NCBI GenBank assembly: GCA_010015675.1
Contig: ML977010.1
Location: 20,444 to 84,443, forward strand
Direction: 5' to 3'
Source: Byssothecium circinans
Taxonomy: Eukaryota; Ascomycota; Dothideomycetes; Pleosporales; Massarinaceae
DNA length: 64,000 nucleotides
The notes below the pieces were generated by a model. The model was not told where the DNA came from. It did not search any database and was given only the letters and a program-made list of their open reading frames with translations. The position numbers and the translations under genes were made by a program. Shown piece by piece: positions 10,535 to 22,136 of the stretch. Positions within the stretch are counted from its first letter, which is position 1. Every line of letters begins with the position of its first letter.

Positions 10535-10794
10535 GACTCCGGCGGTGCAGTTTCGATTGCAAATGGGATTGGGAAGGTTTGAATATGCAATTGACAGCGG
10601 GAAGGCGGGTTGGGAGCGTGCGGTGCGGTTGTTGCAGCTCAAAGTGGTGGGGAAGAAAGTGTGATGGAGTTGTTTTGGTCTCGAGGCGCGGCGGTTGCGT
10701 ACTTTAAGCGCGCGCCCCGCGCTAAGTTTTAGGGCCGCCTTGGCAGTTTTACCGACCGCGCATTGCGAATCCTCATGCACCGCCAACTCTCATC
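10535..10794. promoter_or_regulatory. Bidirectional promoter of BIR1 and TAM41
   Basis: Only 260 bp separate the two start codons, so both promoters and 5' UTRs share this segment. A GC-rich core (GCGCGCGCCCCGCGC around 10707-10721) lies near its right half. No obvious TATA box. Confidence 0.5.
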
Positions 10795-12153
10795 ATGTCT
10801 CAAGTACGCCCATTAACGCGGATACTATGGTGTAGACGGCCATTGTTATACGCCAATCGCCGCTATGTTAGCTCAGACTCGCCGCAAACAACCGCTCCGC
10901 CGTCCCAGCAGTCCCTTCCACCTGGCTGGGAAGATGAACCGCCGTCGCTTTCGGATTTCACAGAGCTGCCGCACAAAGACTTTGGCAAAAATCAGTTGAT
11001 AGAAACAAACGAGGAGTTCAAGAGAAGTCTGCGTGGGATACTCCGCAAGTTCCCTCCCATCAGCTACGCTTTCGCCTACGGTTCCGGCGTCTTTCCGCAG
11101 TCTGATGCGACGGCATCGCGCATTACCCATTCGCCCCATCCGAACCCGCCAGAAGCGATACTGAAATGGCAAAAAGGAGGAGGGAAGATGATCGACTTTG
11201 TACTGGCTACACGATCCTCCCAGCATTTCCACTCGTTGAACTTGCGCAAGCACCGGGACCACTACTCCTTCCTCGGACGGTTGGGTTCAGGCGTGGTCAG
11301 TCATGTTCAGGATGCCTACGGTGCGGGCGTCTACTTCAACCCGTACATCACCGTCAATGGCACCATGATCAAGTACGCAGTAGTAAATATGCAAACGCTG
11401 CACCGCGACCTTGTCGACTGGGATACACTCTACCTCGCCGGACGGCTCCACAAGCCCGTCAAGATCCTCTTCGAAGAACCCAACATCCGCGTCGCCAACC
11501 AGCGCAACCTCCTCTCCGCCATCCGATGTTCGCTCCTCCTTCTCCCCGAAACCTTCACCGAAAAAGAGCTTTACTCCACAATAACGGGTCTGAGCTACCA
11601 GGGGGACCCACGCATGACGTATGGAAGCGAGAATCCTAAGAAGATCAGCAACATTGTGGCCCACCAGATCAAAAACTTTAGATTACTGTACCATGATCTG
11701 ATCATGTCGCTTCCCAACATCGAATATAACGATAGTCATACCATCAGCAAGTCGGGATGGATGGAAGATACGAGCCTCGATCTGAAGCTGAAGCAAGACA
11801 TGAGCACAGAGCGAAGAGCCAACATGGTCCGCAGACTACCCAAGTCATTCCGCGAGAAAGTGTACTTCCTCTACCAGCGCAAATTCGGCATCCCAGGCCG
11901 CGAATACCAAGAAATGCTCGAGGCTAGCAAGGACGAAGACGCAAAGGGCGGACTGAAGAAACCCGTCGGCAACGATTTTGACCGCCGCATAGCCGCTGAA
12001 AATGACCTTCCGGAAATGGTCACCAAGGCCATCAACCAGACCGTATACTGGCCATCCACAGTTCAGAGCGTCAAGGGCATACTCACCGCCGGACCTTTCC
12101 GCGCGTGGAAGTATCTGCAGGAGAAGCGGGAGAAGGGGAAGATGAAGTCATGA
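10795..12153 (+). CDS. tam41: Mitochondrial phosphatidate cytidylyltransferase Tam41
   Basis: Intron-free, 452 residues. Tam41 makes CDP-diacylglycerol from phosphatidic acid and CTP on the matrix side of the inner mitochondrial membrane, feeding cardiolipin synthesis. The nucleotidyltransferase core is clear: FAYGSGVFPQ, then KMIDFVLATR as the acidic metal-binding stretch and LNLRKHRDHYSFLGRLG. The first ~30 residues (MSQVRPLTRILWCRRPLL, basic, no acidic residue) look like a mitochondrial presequence. Further conserved blocks are GAGVYFNPYI, DTLYLAGRLHKPV and EKELYSTITGLSYQGDPRM. Length matches fungal homologues. It shares a 260-bp promoter with BIR1 and converges on the COG7-like gene. Confidence 0.95.
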   Translation: MSQVRPLTRILWCRRPLLYANRRYVSSDSPQTTAPPSQQSLPPGWEDEPPSLSDFTELPHKDFGKNQLIETNEEFKRSLRGILRKFPPISYAFAYGSGVFPQSDATASRITHSPHPNPPEAILKWQKGGGKMIDFVLATRSSQHFHSLNLRKHRDHYSFLGRLGSGVVSHVQDAYGAGVYFNPYITVNGTMIKYAVVNMQTLHRDLVDWDTLYLAGRLHKPVKILFEEPNIRVANQRNLLSAIRCSLLLLPETFTEKELYSTITGLSYQGDPRMTYGSENPKKISNIVAHQIKNFRLLYHDLIMSLPNIEYNDSHTISKSGWMEDTSLDLKLKQDMSTERRANMVRRLPKSFREKVYFLYQRKFGIPGREYQEMLEASKDEDAKGGLKKPVGNDFDRRIAAENDLPEMVTKAINQTVYWPSTVQSVKGILTAGPFRAWKYLQEKREKGKMKS

Positions 12154-12489
12154 GGGGTGGGATAGTTGTTGGTAGTATTTGGTCTTGCCTCGTCAGGCTC
12201 TGTATCCTTTCCTTTTGTTCAACTTGTATTCTTGATGTCGCAACACTAGCGGAAAAGCAACATAGACATTTTCTTGGAGGCGGAATTGCATATAGCCGCC
12301 GGATTTTGCGGGTCAGGCTTTGTATCAAAGTACGTTGTGCATTGCACGCAGGGGAGAAGTGAAGGCTTAGAGCAATAAAGAAATACTTCTAAAGTAGAAT
12401 TTAGGTCTTCACAGATTGCGCTTCTCAGTTTAAGTATGATTTGTGAACCGTGTGATAGCTGCCATGATCTTTCATCGATTCACGTTATT
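12154..12489. other. Short convergent spacer
   Basis: About 0.34 kb between the stop codons of TAM41 and the COG7-like gene; presumably the two 3' UTRs and poly(A) sites. Nothing else is seen. Confidence 0.5.
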
Positions 12490-13530
12490 CTACTGTATAT
12501 AATTCTCCCGTATCCTCTGCAAATTATCCAAAAACCCCCCTCTACTCGGCTGCGGCGCAGGAGCCTGCGATGCTTGTTTCGGCACACTCCCACCCCTACC
12601 TGCCGCTCTCGGCATCTTCTTCTCCCTCTCGCCATCCAGCGCCTTCTGCCTCTCGTCCGCCATCCTCGCCAAGCCTTCCACAAACTTATACCGCGCCTTT
12701 TCCTCCGCGGTACCCTTCCATACCTGTGCCAGATCCCGCAGCGCTTGTATACGAATATTCGCCGCCTCGATGCCGGCGCCCTCGGCGTCGCCGGTGAGGA
12801 GATCTGCAATCTCGCTGCGTAGCGAGGCGGCGAATTCTTTGCCCTTTTGCTCGCGGGACGAGGCGTCGGAGCCGGGTTCGGGCGCGGAGACGGAAATGAG
12901 CGAGGATGTGAGGGAGACTTCGCTGGGGGGGAGGGTCCAGTGCATGGCTTCGCCGAAGACTTTTATTATGGTTTCGAGACGGGAGCGCACGAGGGTTAGG
13001 GTGTGGAGTTGGGAGATGTATGGTGGTGTTGTGTCTTCTGCTGCTGCCGTTTCTCCGGTGTCCTTCTTCTCTTCGGTACTTGCTGTGGTCGGGCTTCTGG
13101 CTTCATCGTCGGGCTTGGGGGGTTGGAGGGAAAGACCGCTTGGGAGGAATCTCTTAATGTCGGCGTCGAGGGTGTCGGAGAGTGTCTCTGTGAGTCCGGA
13201 GGTTTCGCCGCGGAGGACTTCTACTTCGTATGCTAGTCTGGCCCCGCTTCGTAGTATGTCGTCTGTTAATTGCGTGAGGATTGTGGAAAGGCGTGTGGTA
13301 TGGGCGTTCAGTTGCGAGAGGAGGTCGGATGTCTGTGAGGAGAGCTCTGCCAGTGATACCGTGTTGGCTTGTTTTAGTGGTCTGGATGATACGGACGATA
13401 GCGAGAGTGAAGGCAGCGTGGCATTGAGGTACTCGGCGGGGTCGAATTGCGGTTGTAGGAAGGGCGCGAGCGTAGGGTCGGCGACGTGGGAGGATTTGGA
13501 GGTGACGGCAGCATCTTCTGAGATGGCCAT
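12490..13530 (-). CDS. Probable conserved oligomeric Golgi complex subunit 7 (fungal COG7)
   Basis: Intron-free, 346 residues from ATG 13528-13530. A further in-frame ATG upstream would add 25 residues of low-complexity text. The N-terminus FDPAEYLNATLPSLSLSS followed by LSSQTSDLLSQLNAHTTRL and ILRSGARLAYEVEVLRGE gives a long amphipathic/coiled-coil segment typical of tethering-complex subunits. The fungal proteins annotated as COG7 start this way. The second half has helices (SRLETIIKVFGEAMHW, IQALRDLAQVWKGT) and an A/P-rich end with GFLDNLQRIRENY. COG tethers retrograde vesicles at the Golgi. That it is a real gene is firm; the COG7 name rests on remembered resemblance only. Confidence 0.65.
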   Translation of the reverse strand: MAISEDAAVTSKSSHVADPTLAPFLQPQFDPAEYLNATLPSLSLSSVSSRPLKQANTVSLAELSSQTSDLLSQLNAHTTRLSTILTQLTDDILRSGARLAYEVEVLRGETSGLTETLSDTLDADIKRFLPSGLSLQPPKPDDEARSPTTASTEEKKDTGETAAAEDTTPPYISQLHTLTLVRSRLETIIKVFGEAMHWTLPPSEVSLTSSLISVSAPEPGSDASSREQKGKEFAASLRSEIADLLTGDAEGAGIEAANIRIQALRDLAQVWKGTAEEKARYKFVEGLARMADERQKALDGEREKKMPRAAGRGGSVPKQASQAPAPQPSRGGFLDNLQRIRENYIQ

Positions 13531-14210
13531 TGCGGTGGGTGTTGGAGTTGATATCTGAAAATGCGGAAATGCGGAAATGCGGTCGGAATTAATACGCGGA
13601 GACAAGTAGCTGGTGACAGGGCTGAGTTCGGTCCCGCAGCTAAAACCCTGGAGAGGGGCACGCTAAAACAGATCTGTAGATAGCCGCGATGGGTCGGCGC
13701 GAGAAGTCGACGCGTCGGCGTGTGCTCCGGTAGAACAAGACAGAAAGTACCCTTTTTTGTTATGTTTGTCACCTGCCTCAATGTTGAGCAATTGCAAAAT
13801 AGAAAGCATAGCCAAGACGCTGTTGGGCAAACGCTGGTCTCCGTATATCTAATGCGGGGTGGCTCTCAGGCAACGGCACAAGCGGCGCTAGCCCAAGCTC
13901 CCAGGTGCTCTTCTGCCTGGAGCTCCCACCGCCCATCTGGACGGCTTGAGTGACAATTGAGGCTCAGAGAAGGAGAGGCCGGCTGCTTCACAGCACAGGT
14001 GACAAACAGCCAGTTTGAATTGGCGCTAGTGGTGTAAAAGCTCGCGCTTGCCCGCTCTGGCTTTCGTCTTCACTTCCACCTCTGCCTGTGGTCGACAACC
14101 CGGGCCACCTCCTCCTCCACCGCCGCTCCACGCCCACCGCACACAAATTGCAACTCTCCCCCCGCTCCCACACTATCCCACTCTCGCTATTCACCTGAAG
14201 ACCACCCGCC
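13531..14210. promoter_or_regulatory. Divergent region between COG7-like and PARP-E2 genes
   Basis: About 680 bp holding both 5' regions. A pyrimidine-rich run (CCACCTCCTCCTCCACCGCC) precedes the + strand start, as is common just upstream of filamentous-fungal genes. No further motif is claimed. Confidence 0.45.
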
Positions 14211-17200
14211 ATGCCGCGCCGGCACTTTATTGCCGACCTCAAGAAGGCGTGTGATGGCCCATCGATAGCAGGCATCACCAAGGTGCGGCCAGGCGACAAT
14301 GACGGCGACATCCAGATCACGTGTGACATCCATGGCGATAGTCATGAGCTGTCAATCCTGATCACAGATGTCTCTGACTACCCTTCAGACCACACCTTCA
14401 TGATCTTCGGTTCCGACTCACTACCCAAAAATGTCGCAGGCCGGCTCGACGCCATCGCCACCGAAGCCACGGGCAAGACCATTCACCAGACACTGGAGCT
14501 TATTTCGCTTAGGCTCGAATCTAGGGACGAGGATGGAGACCACCAGATGGGGGACTCGCGAGACTCTGGAGAGGATGAGCTGGAGGATATGGAAGACAGC
14601 GAGCAAGATGACTTCTTCCCCGACGACGACGATCATGCCCTGAGGTCACAGTTCCGCGCACCTACAGCCAGCTCTGCCGGCACTGCACGCGTGACGTCAA
14701 CTTCGGCTTTCCGACAGCGAATACGTAACGATCTGTTCACGGTGAAGAGCAAGGGCTTCAAAGTTGGTTATTTGGGTGGTCTCCTGGATGGAGATGCATG
14801 CTACGTTAGCGTTTCGATCCGCTTTTCGAAGCTGGGTATCTCCGAAGAAGCCATGGAGGCCTGGCAGATACGCCCGCAAGAGTACCTCGTTGTGATCTTC
14901 TCGTATCCGAATGGCTACAAGACCATGGAGTCTGTCACTGGATACGACTCAGCCTCGGCCGGTAAACATCTTGCCATGAGTGTGGGCGTCAGTTCTACAT
15001 ACAAGCCGACCATACAGGAAGCAGTGCATGCTTTTACTCTCCTGAGCAAAGTCGAGGAAAAGCGTCGGGCGCGTGATAACGAAACTGATTCTCAAACTTT
15101 GCCTGAGCAGCATCACGGTTTCCGTGACACCTTCATATCACGACCTCTCAACGACCTTCTAAAGGTGCAATTTGCCCAGCTACTTCGATATCGCTACAAC
15201 GGCATGTCGTGGGGCGGTGCCGAAACTTTCTATCGGGACCACCAGGCGGCTAGGAGCCACTCGAACCTCGGTCTAGCGGACAGGTACATGGTCCCTGATG
15301 ATATTGACACACCGACAACATGGCCAAACATTGTCATGGCCGACCACATCCTTGAGGCAGCAACGCATCAAGAGCACTCGCTTCCCCTGGTTGGCATGCA
15401 ATTCGTGCTGCGACACTTCGTCCGATGTACCGAATTCTGTCTTATCTGCTTCTCAAAGATGCCGGATGACTTACAGGCTATCAAGCCGTACGTTTGTGAT
15501 AACCCACTGTGTCTCTTCCAGTACATGTCACTCGGCTTTGGCCCTAGCATTGAGCACGAGATACTGTCACAGCCGAAGGTAGTCGATTTGCTGATTAGCT
15601 TTTGCTATTCCAGCGCACGCTCAAATAAACTCAATGACTTCCCCACCGGTTTGAGCTTAATGGTTCCTCCCTCCTCTGCATATGGAACCGATTACCAAGG
15701 AGTGCCGCAGCCATCCTACAATGCCTGGGGTCAGCCGCCACCATCACAGTCCGCAGCCACCACAGGCATTTCTACAGCTGAAGTTCCTGCTCAGAAGATG
15801 AGATACAACGCCATAACTAGGGAGATGCTGTTTGAAGACAAGAACGTGAAGTGTCCCGTTCGTATTGGAGACTGGATCATCATTCGCACGGGCGACAACC
15901 CCACCAAAGCCTTGCATTGTCGCGTTACTGATACAGCTCTCTACCCGACTGTAAAAGTTGCTGAGCCAATTGAGCCATCTCATTCGGAGGACTTGGATGC
16001 TCGGGCACAATATCACATGGCAAATTCATACGGAGCGAAACCACAGGCAGCATCCACAAAGCCTGCCGCAACCGCGAAGCTTCCAGTGAATGAATTCCGT
16101 GCTGCGAGCTTCCATAAGTACGATGAAAACTTCGACATGTTGGACAACCAATGCAAGCGAGAAGCTATTTGGGCGATGCTTGAGATCCTGCCCTGCGTTG
16201 CCGACATGTCGCATTACCTTCGTCGAAAGACACAATCGTCGTTGAGCTCGTGGGTTGACCGTCTGCCACCGGCTGCCCTAGGTATTCTTCGTTGGATCAT
16301 TGCATCTAATCGCGCTTGCATCATGCAAGTTGCTGATACGGAGGAGGAGGCTGCGCTCGGTCGTAAGGGCCAGGATCGTCTCTGTGGTATGCCTGGTTGG
16401 TCTCAGTTCAGGTTTGCCATGGGCGCGCCCGACAAGGAGCGTCGGTTCGTGCAAGCCGTACGCCAAACTACAGAGCGCCTGAAGCTCTCATACTCGACCA
16501 TCTTCGCGTGGCACGGCAGTCCTTTGCATAATTGGCATAGTGAGTAAACCCACATCTCCCTTCCCAGCGTCTGACCTCTACATGCCATTTGGGCGTTGCA
16601 GTATAATACTAAGGGGATCGTTACTCCACTACATGCGCTTTACTAACTTCCAACCAGGCATTATCCGCGAAGGTTTACACTTCAAAGACACCACGCATGG
16701 CCGGGCTTTCGGCCACGGGGTATACCACTCGCTCGATTGCAACACTAGTCTCGGCTACTCTGGCTACTACCACACAGGGGACAGTGGCTGGCCAATGAGC
16801 GAACTGAAAGTGAGCCAGGCACTGGCCTTAAACGAGGTCGTGAATGCCCCGAATGAGTTTGTTAGCAGGACACCGCATCTAGTCGTTGCCCAATTAGACT
16901 GGATCCAGACGCGATATCTGTTCGTTAAGACGGGCACTATGGCTTATGGGGCCACTACTTCTACCTCCGGTACGTCATCCTGATGGCTCCAGTTGCGAGC
17001 ATCACTTACAGAATCCGTTGGCTTGTTGCTATGCGAAGAATGTTGACACTCCAGTAAATGAGCCCTACTGACATTGATTGTAGTAGGATCTCTGAAGGAG
17101 ACGAAGCCTTTCGATCCTATCGAGCAGGACAAGACCTACACTCCGCGCGGTGTAGGTGGCCCTCTCGTCATTCCCAAGGCAGCAATATCGGGCGCCCGCC

Positions 17201-18227
17201 GACAGAAATCTCGCACCATTTCGAGCACGCAGAACAAGCGCCAGAAGGCGAGTGGCTCGATGTACGACCCCATTGAGCTTGACGACGACGAAGACAACCT
17301 TAGTGTCGCCACCCTTGGGGAGGACCTGGTAAGTTTAGCCCATTGCGTCACTTTGCACAGTTTCGTGTCAATATTCTGGATAGGTTTCACAGTTGCTAAC
17401 CGTCGAAATAGGCCCTGTTCCGCGACGCAAACGAGAATTTACCACAGGTGTCGTTCCTCAGCAATGGTCATGCTGGCAATCTTACGCCAAATTCGGACAA
17501 AGGCAAAGCTCCGATCAAGACAGGCTTCTTCTCTAAGCTAATGGGGAAATCATCTTCAGGTCCATCCCTGCCATTGACAGACTACGAGCCAGGCAAACTC
17601 GACTACAGCAGCCTACCCATGCTCCAAGAACCTACCTGGGCAACTCCTCAAGCTACCCGACGTCTGATGGCTGATTTCCGCGATATCATCAAGGTGCAGG
17701 CCAGCGAACCACCACATGAGCTAGGCTGGCACATCGACGCGGACAAGATTGAGAACATGTACCAATGGATCGTAGAGATGCATTCCTTCGACCCGAAACT
17801 CCCGCTAGCCCAAGACATGAAGAAGAAGGGCCTCAAGAGCATCGTCATGGAGCTCCGTTTCGGAAAAGACTACCCCATGTCTCCACCCTTCGTCCGCGTC
17901 ATCCGCCCACGCTTCCTAGGCTTCAACCAGGGCGGTGGCGGCCACGTCACGCTCGGCGGTGCAATGTGCATGCAGCTCCTGACCAACGATGGCTGGAGCG
18001 CTGTCTCTACCATCGAAGCCGTCCTCCTGCAAGTCCGCGTTGCTATCACGTCTACGGATCCCAAGCCCGCCCGCCTCGATACCCATGGCCGTCAGGACTA
18101 TGGCGTTGGAGAGGCCGTCGAGGCGTATATCCGCGCGTGTAATGTGCATGGTTGGACTGTGCCTGCGGGGTTTAAAGAGATGGCGTATGGAGGGGCGGAG
18201 TCGTCGAGTGGCTTTGCACCTTACTAA
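14211..18227 (+). CDS. PARP-type ADP-ribosyltransferase fused to a UBE2Q-like ubiquitin-conjugating (E2) domain
   Basis: Four exons: 14211-16539, 16658-16969, 17087-17328 and 17412-18227 (1232 residues). Intron 1 has a perfect TACTAAC branch at 16641. An acidic region (about 105-145) follows the N-terminal domain, and residues ~165-270 look like a UBC/RWD-type fold. The PARP catalytic core spans about 690-870: WHGSPLHNWHS gives H768, GHGVY gives Y799, and TRYLFV gives Y863. The triad is therefore H-Y-Y rather than H-Y-E, as in mono-ADP-ribosylating PARP16-type enzymes. A disordered linker (about 875-990) leads to the E2 domain, with LRFGKDYPMSPPFVRVIRP and GGAMCMQLLTNDGWS; C1147 is the predicted thioester cysteine, as in UBE2Q, which also lacks HPN. 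PARP-UBC fusions are known in filamentous ascomycetes; function is not established as far as I know. Confidence 0.9.
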
Positions 18228-19131
18228 GATAGCGGTTTAGGGGAAAGAAAAACCAACAAAGGTATCATCTTGATGGCGCAAATGGGCTGGTTCGTTTGAC
18301 TGCCGCTGATGACGATGGATGGATGGATGAGCAGGCAGGCAGGCATTCTTTGTACAGTATGATTTATGATGGGATGAGCATGCATGTGCATATTGGCTGG
18401 TCGCCTGGCGTTTTTCCGCTATAGCTAGCTCGTCGGGTCCGGAGATGTCTTGTTCTCCTGGACCAGGATGCCGTTTTTTCTTCCCCTAAACTACTATGTG
18501 GATAGTGGGAAGAGGCGCGAGCTTGGTAGCCTGGTATCGTAGTAGGATTAATAAGAGTATCATAGAGAGTTGTGTTGCTTTATTGGAGTGGGTGAGAGGG
18601 GCGAGTGAAGTTAGTGTGTGATGTGTGCATGATTTACACCCGTGTCAAAGTTAGGAGAAGAATCGGTAAAATGAGAGGGTAGGAGAATGGCAGTGATAGA
18701 TGCGCAGCGGAGAGGGGGAGATGGGGGGAGGAAGAGAGGGGGAGAGCTAGCTGTACGTAGAAACTAGATGTCTGGCAAGAAAGTGGCTGTTAATTAACAC
18801 GCAGGTCGTATACGGTCGAGAGGAAGTTTCGCTGGGAATAAGCTCGTTTCATTACCAACACTTTGTGATTATCTATCGGAGGCGTCGGGCGCCAATGTTG
18901 GAGACTATTTAATCACCCTTGTTGTAGTGTAGTTAGACAAATACACGCCGGGCAATACTATGCAACCGAACGATGAATCCAAGCTCAACGCCAATGCAAA
19001 CCCACAACCCCAGCACCCCCATCTCCATCTCCATCTCCATCAATGCGTCCAATGCAGGGGGAAAAAAGTAAAAAAATACATCACATGTAAACCCACAGAC
19101 ACACACTGCCTCCCCTCTCCTACCCGTTACA
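18228..19131. other. Convergent spacer with short simple repeats
   Basis: About 0.9 kb between the stop codons of the PARP-E2 gene and the GEN1-like gene. It holds short simple runs: (GGAT)n and (GGCA)n around 18315-18342, a purine-rich stretch around 18710-18745, and repeated CATCTC near 19018-19040. No gene is recognised. Confidence 0.5.
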
Positions 19132-22100
19132 TCACGTCTTAGTCAAGTCGAGCTTTTCAATCTCACTCTCCCGCCACCTCCTCCTCGCTTTCCCCTTCAA
19201 AACCACATCTCCCTCTCCGTCTCCATCTCCTGTTTTAAGTTCCCCACCTGGACTGCTTTTACCAGGACTCTCGGCATCGGTAAAAGTCCAAGCGCCAGCT
19301 AGACTGTCGCGGAGGACGACCTGGCGTTTTTTCTTGGCTTGTTGTTTCCATGCCGCTTGTTTTTGTTTCCGTGGTTGCAGTTTTAGGACTGGCGGGGAAG
19401 GTGTTGGGGAGAGTGTAGGGGTGCGTGATGGTGATGGTGCGGGTGCGGGGGGGTTGGTGCGGAGAGGAGTTGTCGTTCTCGTTCTCGCGCTCGTTTGAGT
19501 GAGAGCGAGAGGAGGGCGTTTCGACTGGGGTACGGGTAATATCATCGGTTGCGGTGGGGGTGGGGGTGGATGTGGAGGAGAAGGCTTTGTCAAATCTACA
19601 GATTCTATCTCTGGGGAGAGGGACTTTGTTTTCCGGAGACGGGGGGATGTGCGTCGTGCTGTCGTTGTGTTGGTGCACGACGTGTTCTTTGAGGTTGGTT
19701 TTGGTTTCGAGGACCGGCTCGAGCCTCGTGATGTTGACGTGGAGGGGCTGGTGGGTGATGCTCGTGATGCGTTCGATGAAATGGATACGAGTGGTGGACG
19801 AGCAGGAGCGGCGGCACCGGCGGCTGCGAAGACATCTGCTATCGTTCGTCGCGGAGGCGTCGGCGGTGTAGTCGTCTTTGTTTTTGTCGGTGGGGGGGCG
19901 AGAAGGGGTTGGATGGGCGAGGAAAGTGTGAGGTCGAAGGTCTCTACTCCGTCAGTTGAGGAAACGCGGAATTGTGGAGGTGCTGGTTTTGGCTGTCTAG
20001 GCTCTGCAGCTGAATCTGCATCTTTACGAGACTTGGACTTTGTAGGGGTGGCGAGAGGCGACCGCCATGCATCCAATGTCGTTTGTCTGTTCTTCCCTGG
20101 AGATGGAGCGACTGAAGCTGTGCGCGCTGGGACGGTTTTGGTTCCTTGTGTCCGTGGCTTCTTGGATGGAAGCTGTGATGGTGAGGGTACGATGGGCGAG
20201 TTGGCGAAATCCAAGCTGTCTATCATATCCAACGGAGGGGTATCTGGCCGGATGGTAGGATGTGCGGGAAGGGTGTGTGAACGTTGAATGGGTGCACGTC
20301 GTCTTCGCTTGGTTACGCTTGACGGCAGTGGCAAATCTTCTAGGACTGGTGAGAGTGTTTTCTCTCGTGATGGCTGTCTGATAGTGTTCGTCGGCTCAGG
20401 AGGAGGTGAAGAAAGCAAGTTTACGAACGACTGGGTAGGAAGAGGTGCTTTTGATGGCGCAGGGGGGTCAGATGATTGGTGTAGGGCTTTTGCAAGCGCT
20501 CGAGAAAGTTTTGCCCCTGGTTTTGTAACTTTCGCGAATCGTTCCATGGTTGCTTGCGATGCATCATTGGTCGTCTTCGCACGTCTCGCTCCACGAGGCT
20601 TCGGTGCTGCTTTACTTGCATCGTTCGCTGACGCCGGTCGTTTTGCCTTCGGCATCTCCTTCCGTTTCTGGGCCGCTTCCCAATCCTCTGCTTTGAGCGG
20701 CACACCAATTTTGACGAACGTCTCCAATACCCATGCACGTACGGGCTTGTTAGGGTCAAATTTGGTCGGCCCGCGCTTCTTGGGGCCTTCTGCGTCGTCG
20801 TCAAATTCCAGGGGTAGTTCTTCGTCCATGTCATCGTCTTGGCCCGTAGAAGGCGCCGCATCGAAGTCATCGTCCGGCTCCTCCGTGTCAAGATCAATCC
20901 TAACGAGTTCAATGGGAATGAAGCTCAGGCGCAATTCGGTCACACAATCGGTTACGTCGTGTTGTCGCTTGCCGTGGATGCCCTTTACTATGAGAGCTTC
21001 GTCTTCTTCGATCGCTTGGACGTCATCTGATGGAAATCTATCAGGTTGGTCGCCCCTCATGCGGAGATGGCGAACGAGTAGTGAAGGTGCAAGACTTCGA
21101 ATGAAGTGCTTTGCGCCCTCCAACTTCACCCAGTCGAAGGCATCGTGTGCGAAGGCGCGAAGGCCAGGGAAATCAAGGTCCTGGTCCCAGTTGATAGATT
21201 GTCTCAACTTATCCAAGCCGGCTTGCGAGGAAACGGCAGGATGTGTGTAGTAGCCCAGGATATCAAGTTGAGGAAAGCTGTCCGGCATTTTCAAACTCGG
21301 CTTCTTGCGACTGAACAACTTGCTCTCATTAGTTTTAATCTCATGCTCTAGTCGATCCCTCCATTCACGCATAGCTTTCTTGTCATTCCTCGGAATTTTA
21401 CAAAGGTCGTGGCCGAATCCTGCTCTTGCCGCCTCGCACGCCAGTTTGGGGCCGACACCTGGTATGCCTTCGGGTATGTAATCTCCTCCGCTCATTAACG
21501 CGATCAGGATCATGCCCTCACGGTCCAGACCAGCTGGACCGGCCTTTGTCTTTGCAGCATCATACACATTCACATGCGTTGGCGTCTTCCCCGTCTTCTG
21601 CTCTGGTGACCAATTCCGGATGGTCACACTGCTCCCAAACATGAGAGTATCAACATCCTCACTCAGGACGGCGTCCACGATGCCTTCGCGCTGCAGCAAC
21701 GCGCATTCTGCCTCGGCTTCTCCCGGCGCTAGATGCATAGGAAATCCAAATTGCTTAAGGAGCTGCTTCGCTAGGAATTCGGGTATTGATGCAACATTAG
21801 GCCCGGTCCTCTTGTTGCGCTTGAAGGGCGGCTTGTTGGGCCCGTCGAAGACAAAGATGGGATGGATAGAGAGCGATATCAGGCGGAGGAGACGGTAGTA
21901 GAAGGTGCGCAGGGCGGGATTCGTGCCGCCTTTGCTGGCCTGGATCTGAAAAAGCCAAATGGAGGTGTCGATAGCAATGCGCAGCGGGCGCCCGGTCTCT
22001 TCGAACTTCTCGACGGCGAGCTTTGAGAGCGCTATGCGCTGTCCCGGTCCGATCTCCTTGTAAATCCTGCGCGCGCGTCGGTAAGTCACTACCGTGCGGA

Positions 22101-22136
22101 AAGCTGGTTAACGTGTACTCACCCGTGAATGCCCAT
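19132..22136 (-). CDS. GEN1/Yen1-type Holliday-junction resolvase (XPG/Rad2 family)
   Basis: Two exons: 22136-22123 (14 nt, encoding MGIH plus two bases) and 22066-19132, split by a 56-bp intron (GTGAGT to GCGCAG). The product has 982 residues. Splicing restores the free N-terminal Met-Gly that XPG nucleases need, giving MGIHGIYKEIGPGQR. Active-site acids are visible: D38 (RIAIDTSIW), D79 (FVFDGP), E121 and E123 (GEAEAEC), D142 and D144 (SEDVDTLMFG), D200 (SGGDY). The helix-hairpin-helix is IPGVGPKLACEAA. GEN1/Yen1 cuts Holliday junctions symmetrically after replication and in mitosis. The ~500-residue C-terminal half is disordered, rich in S/T-P sites and basic clusters, consistent with the cell-cycle phosphorylation known for Yen1. 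It is divergent from the AT-hook gene. Confidence 0.9.

Noticed and set aside
12770..13558. 262-codon + strand frame opposite the COG7-like gene
   Set aside because: Antisense shadow; Ser/Val/Arg-biased with no domain.
19499..21250. Long + strand frames (262 and 320 codons) opposite the GEN1-like gene
   Set aside because: Mirror frames of a real minus-strand coding region with GC-rich third positions.
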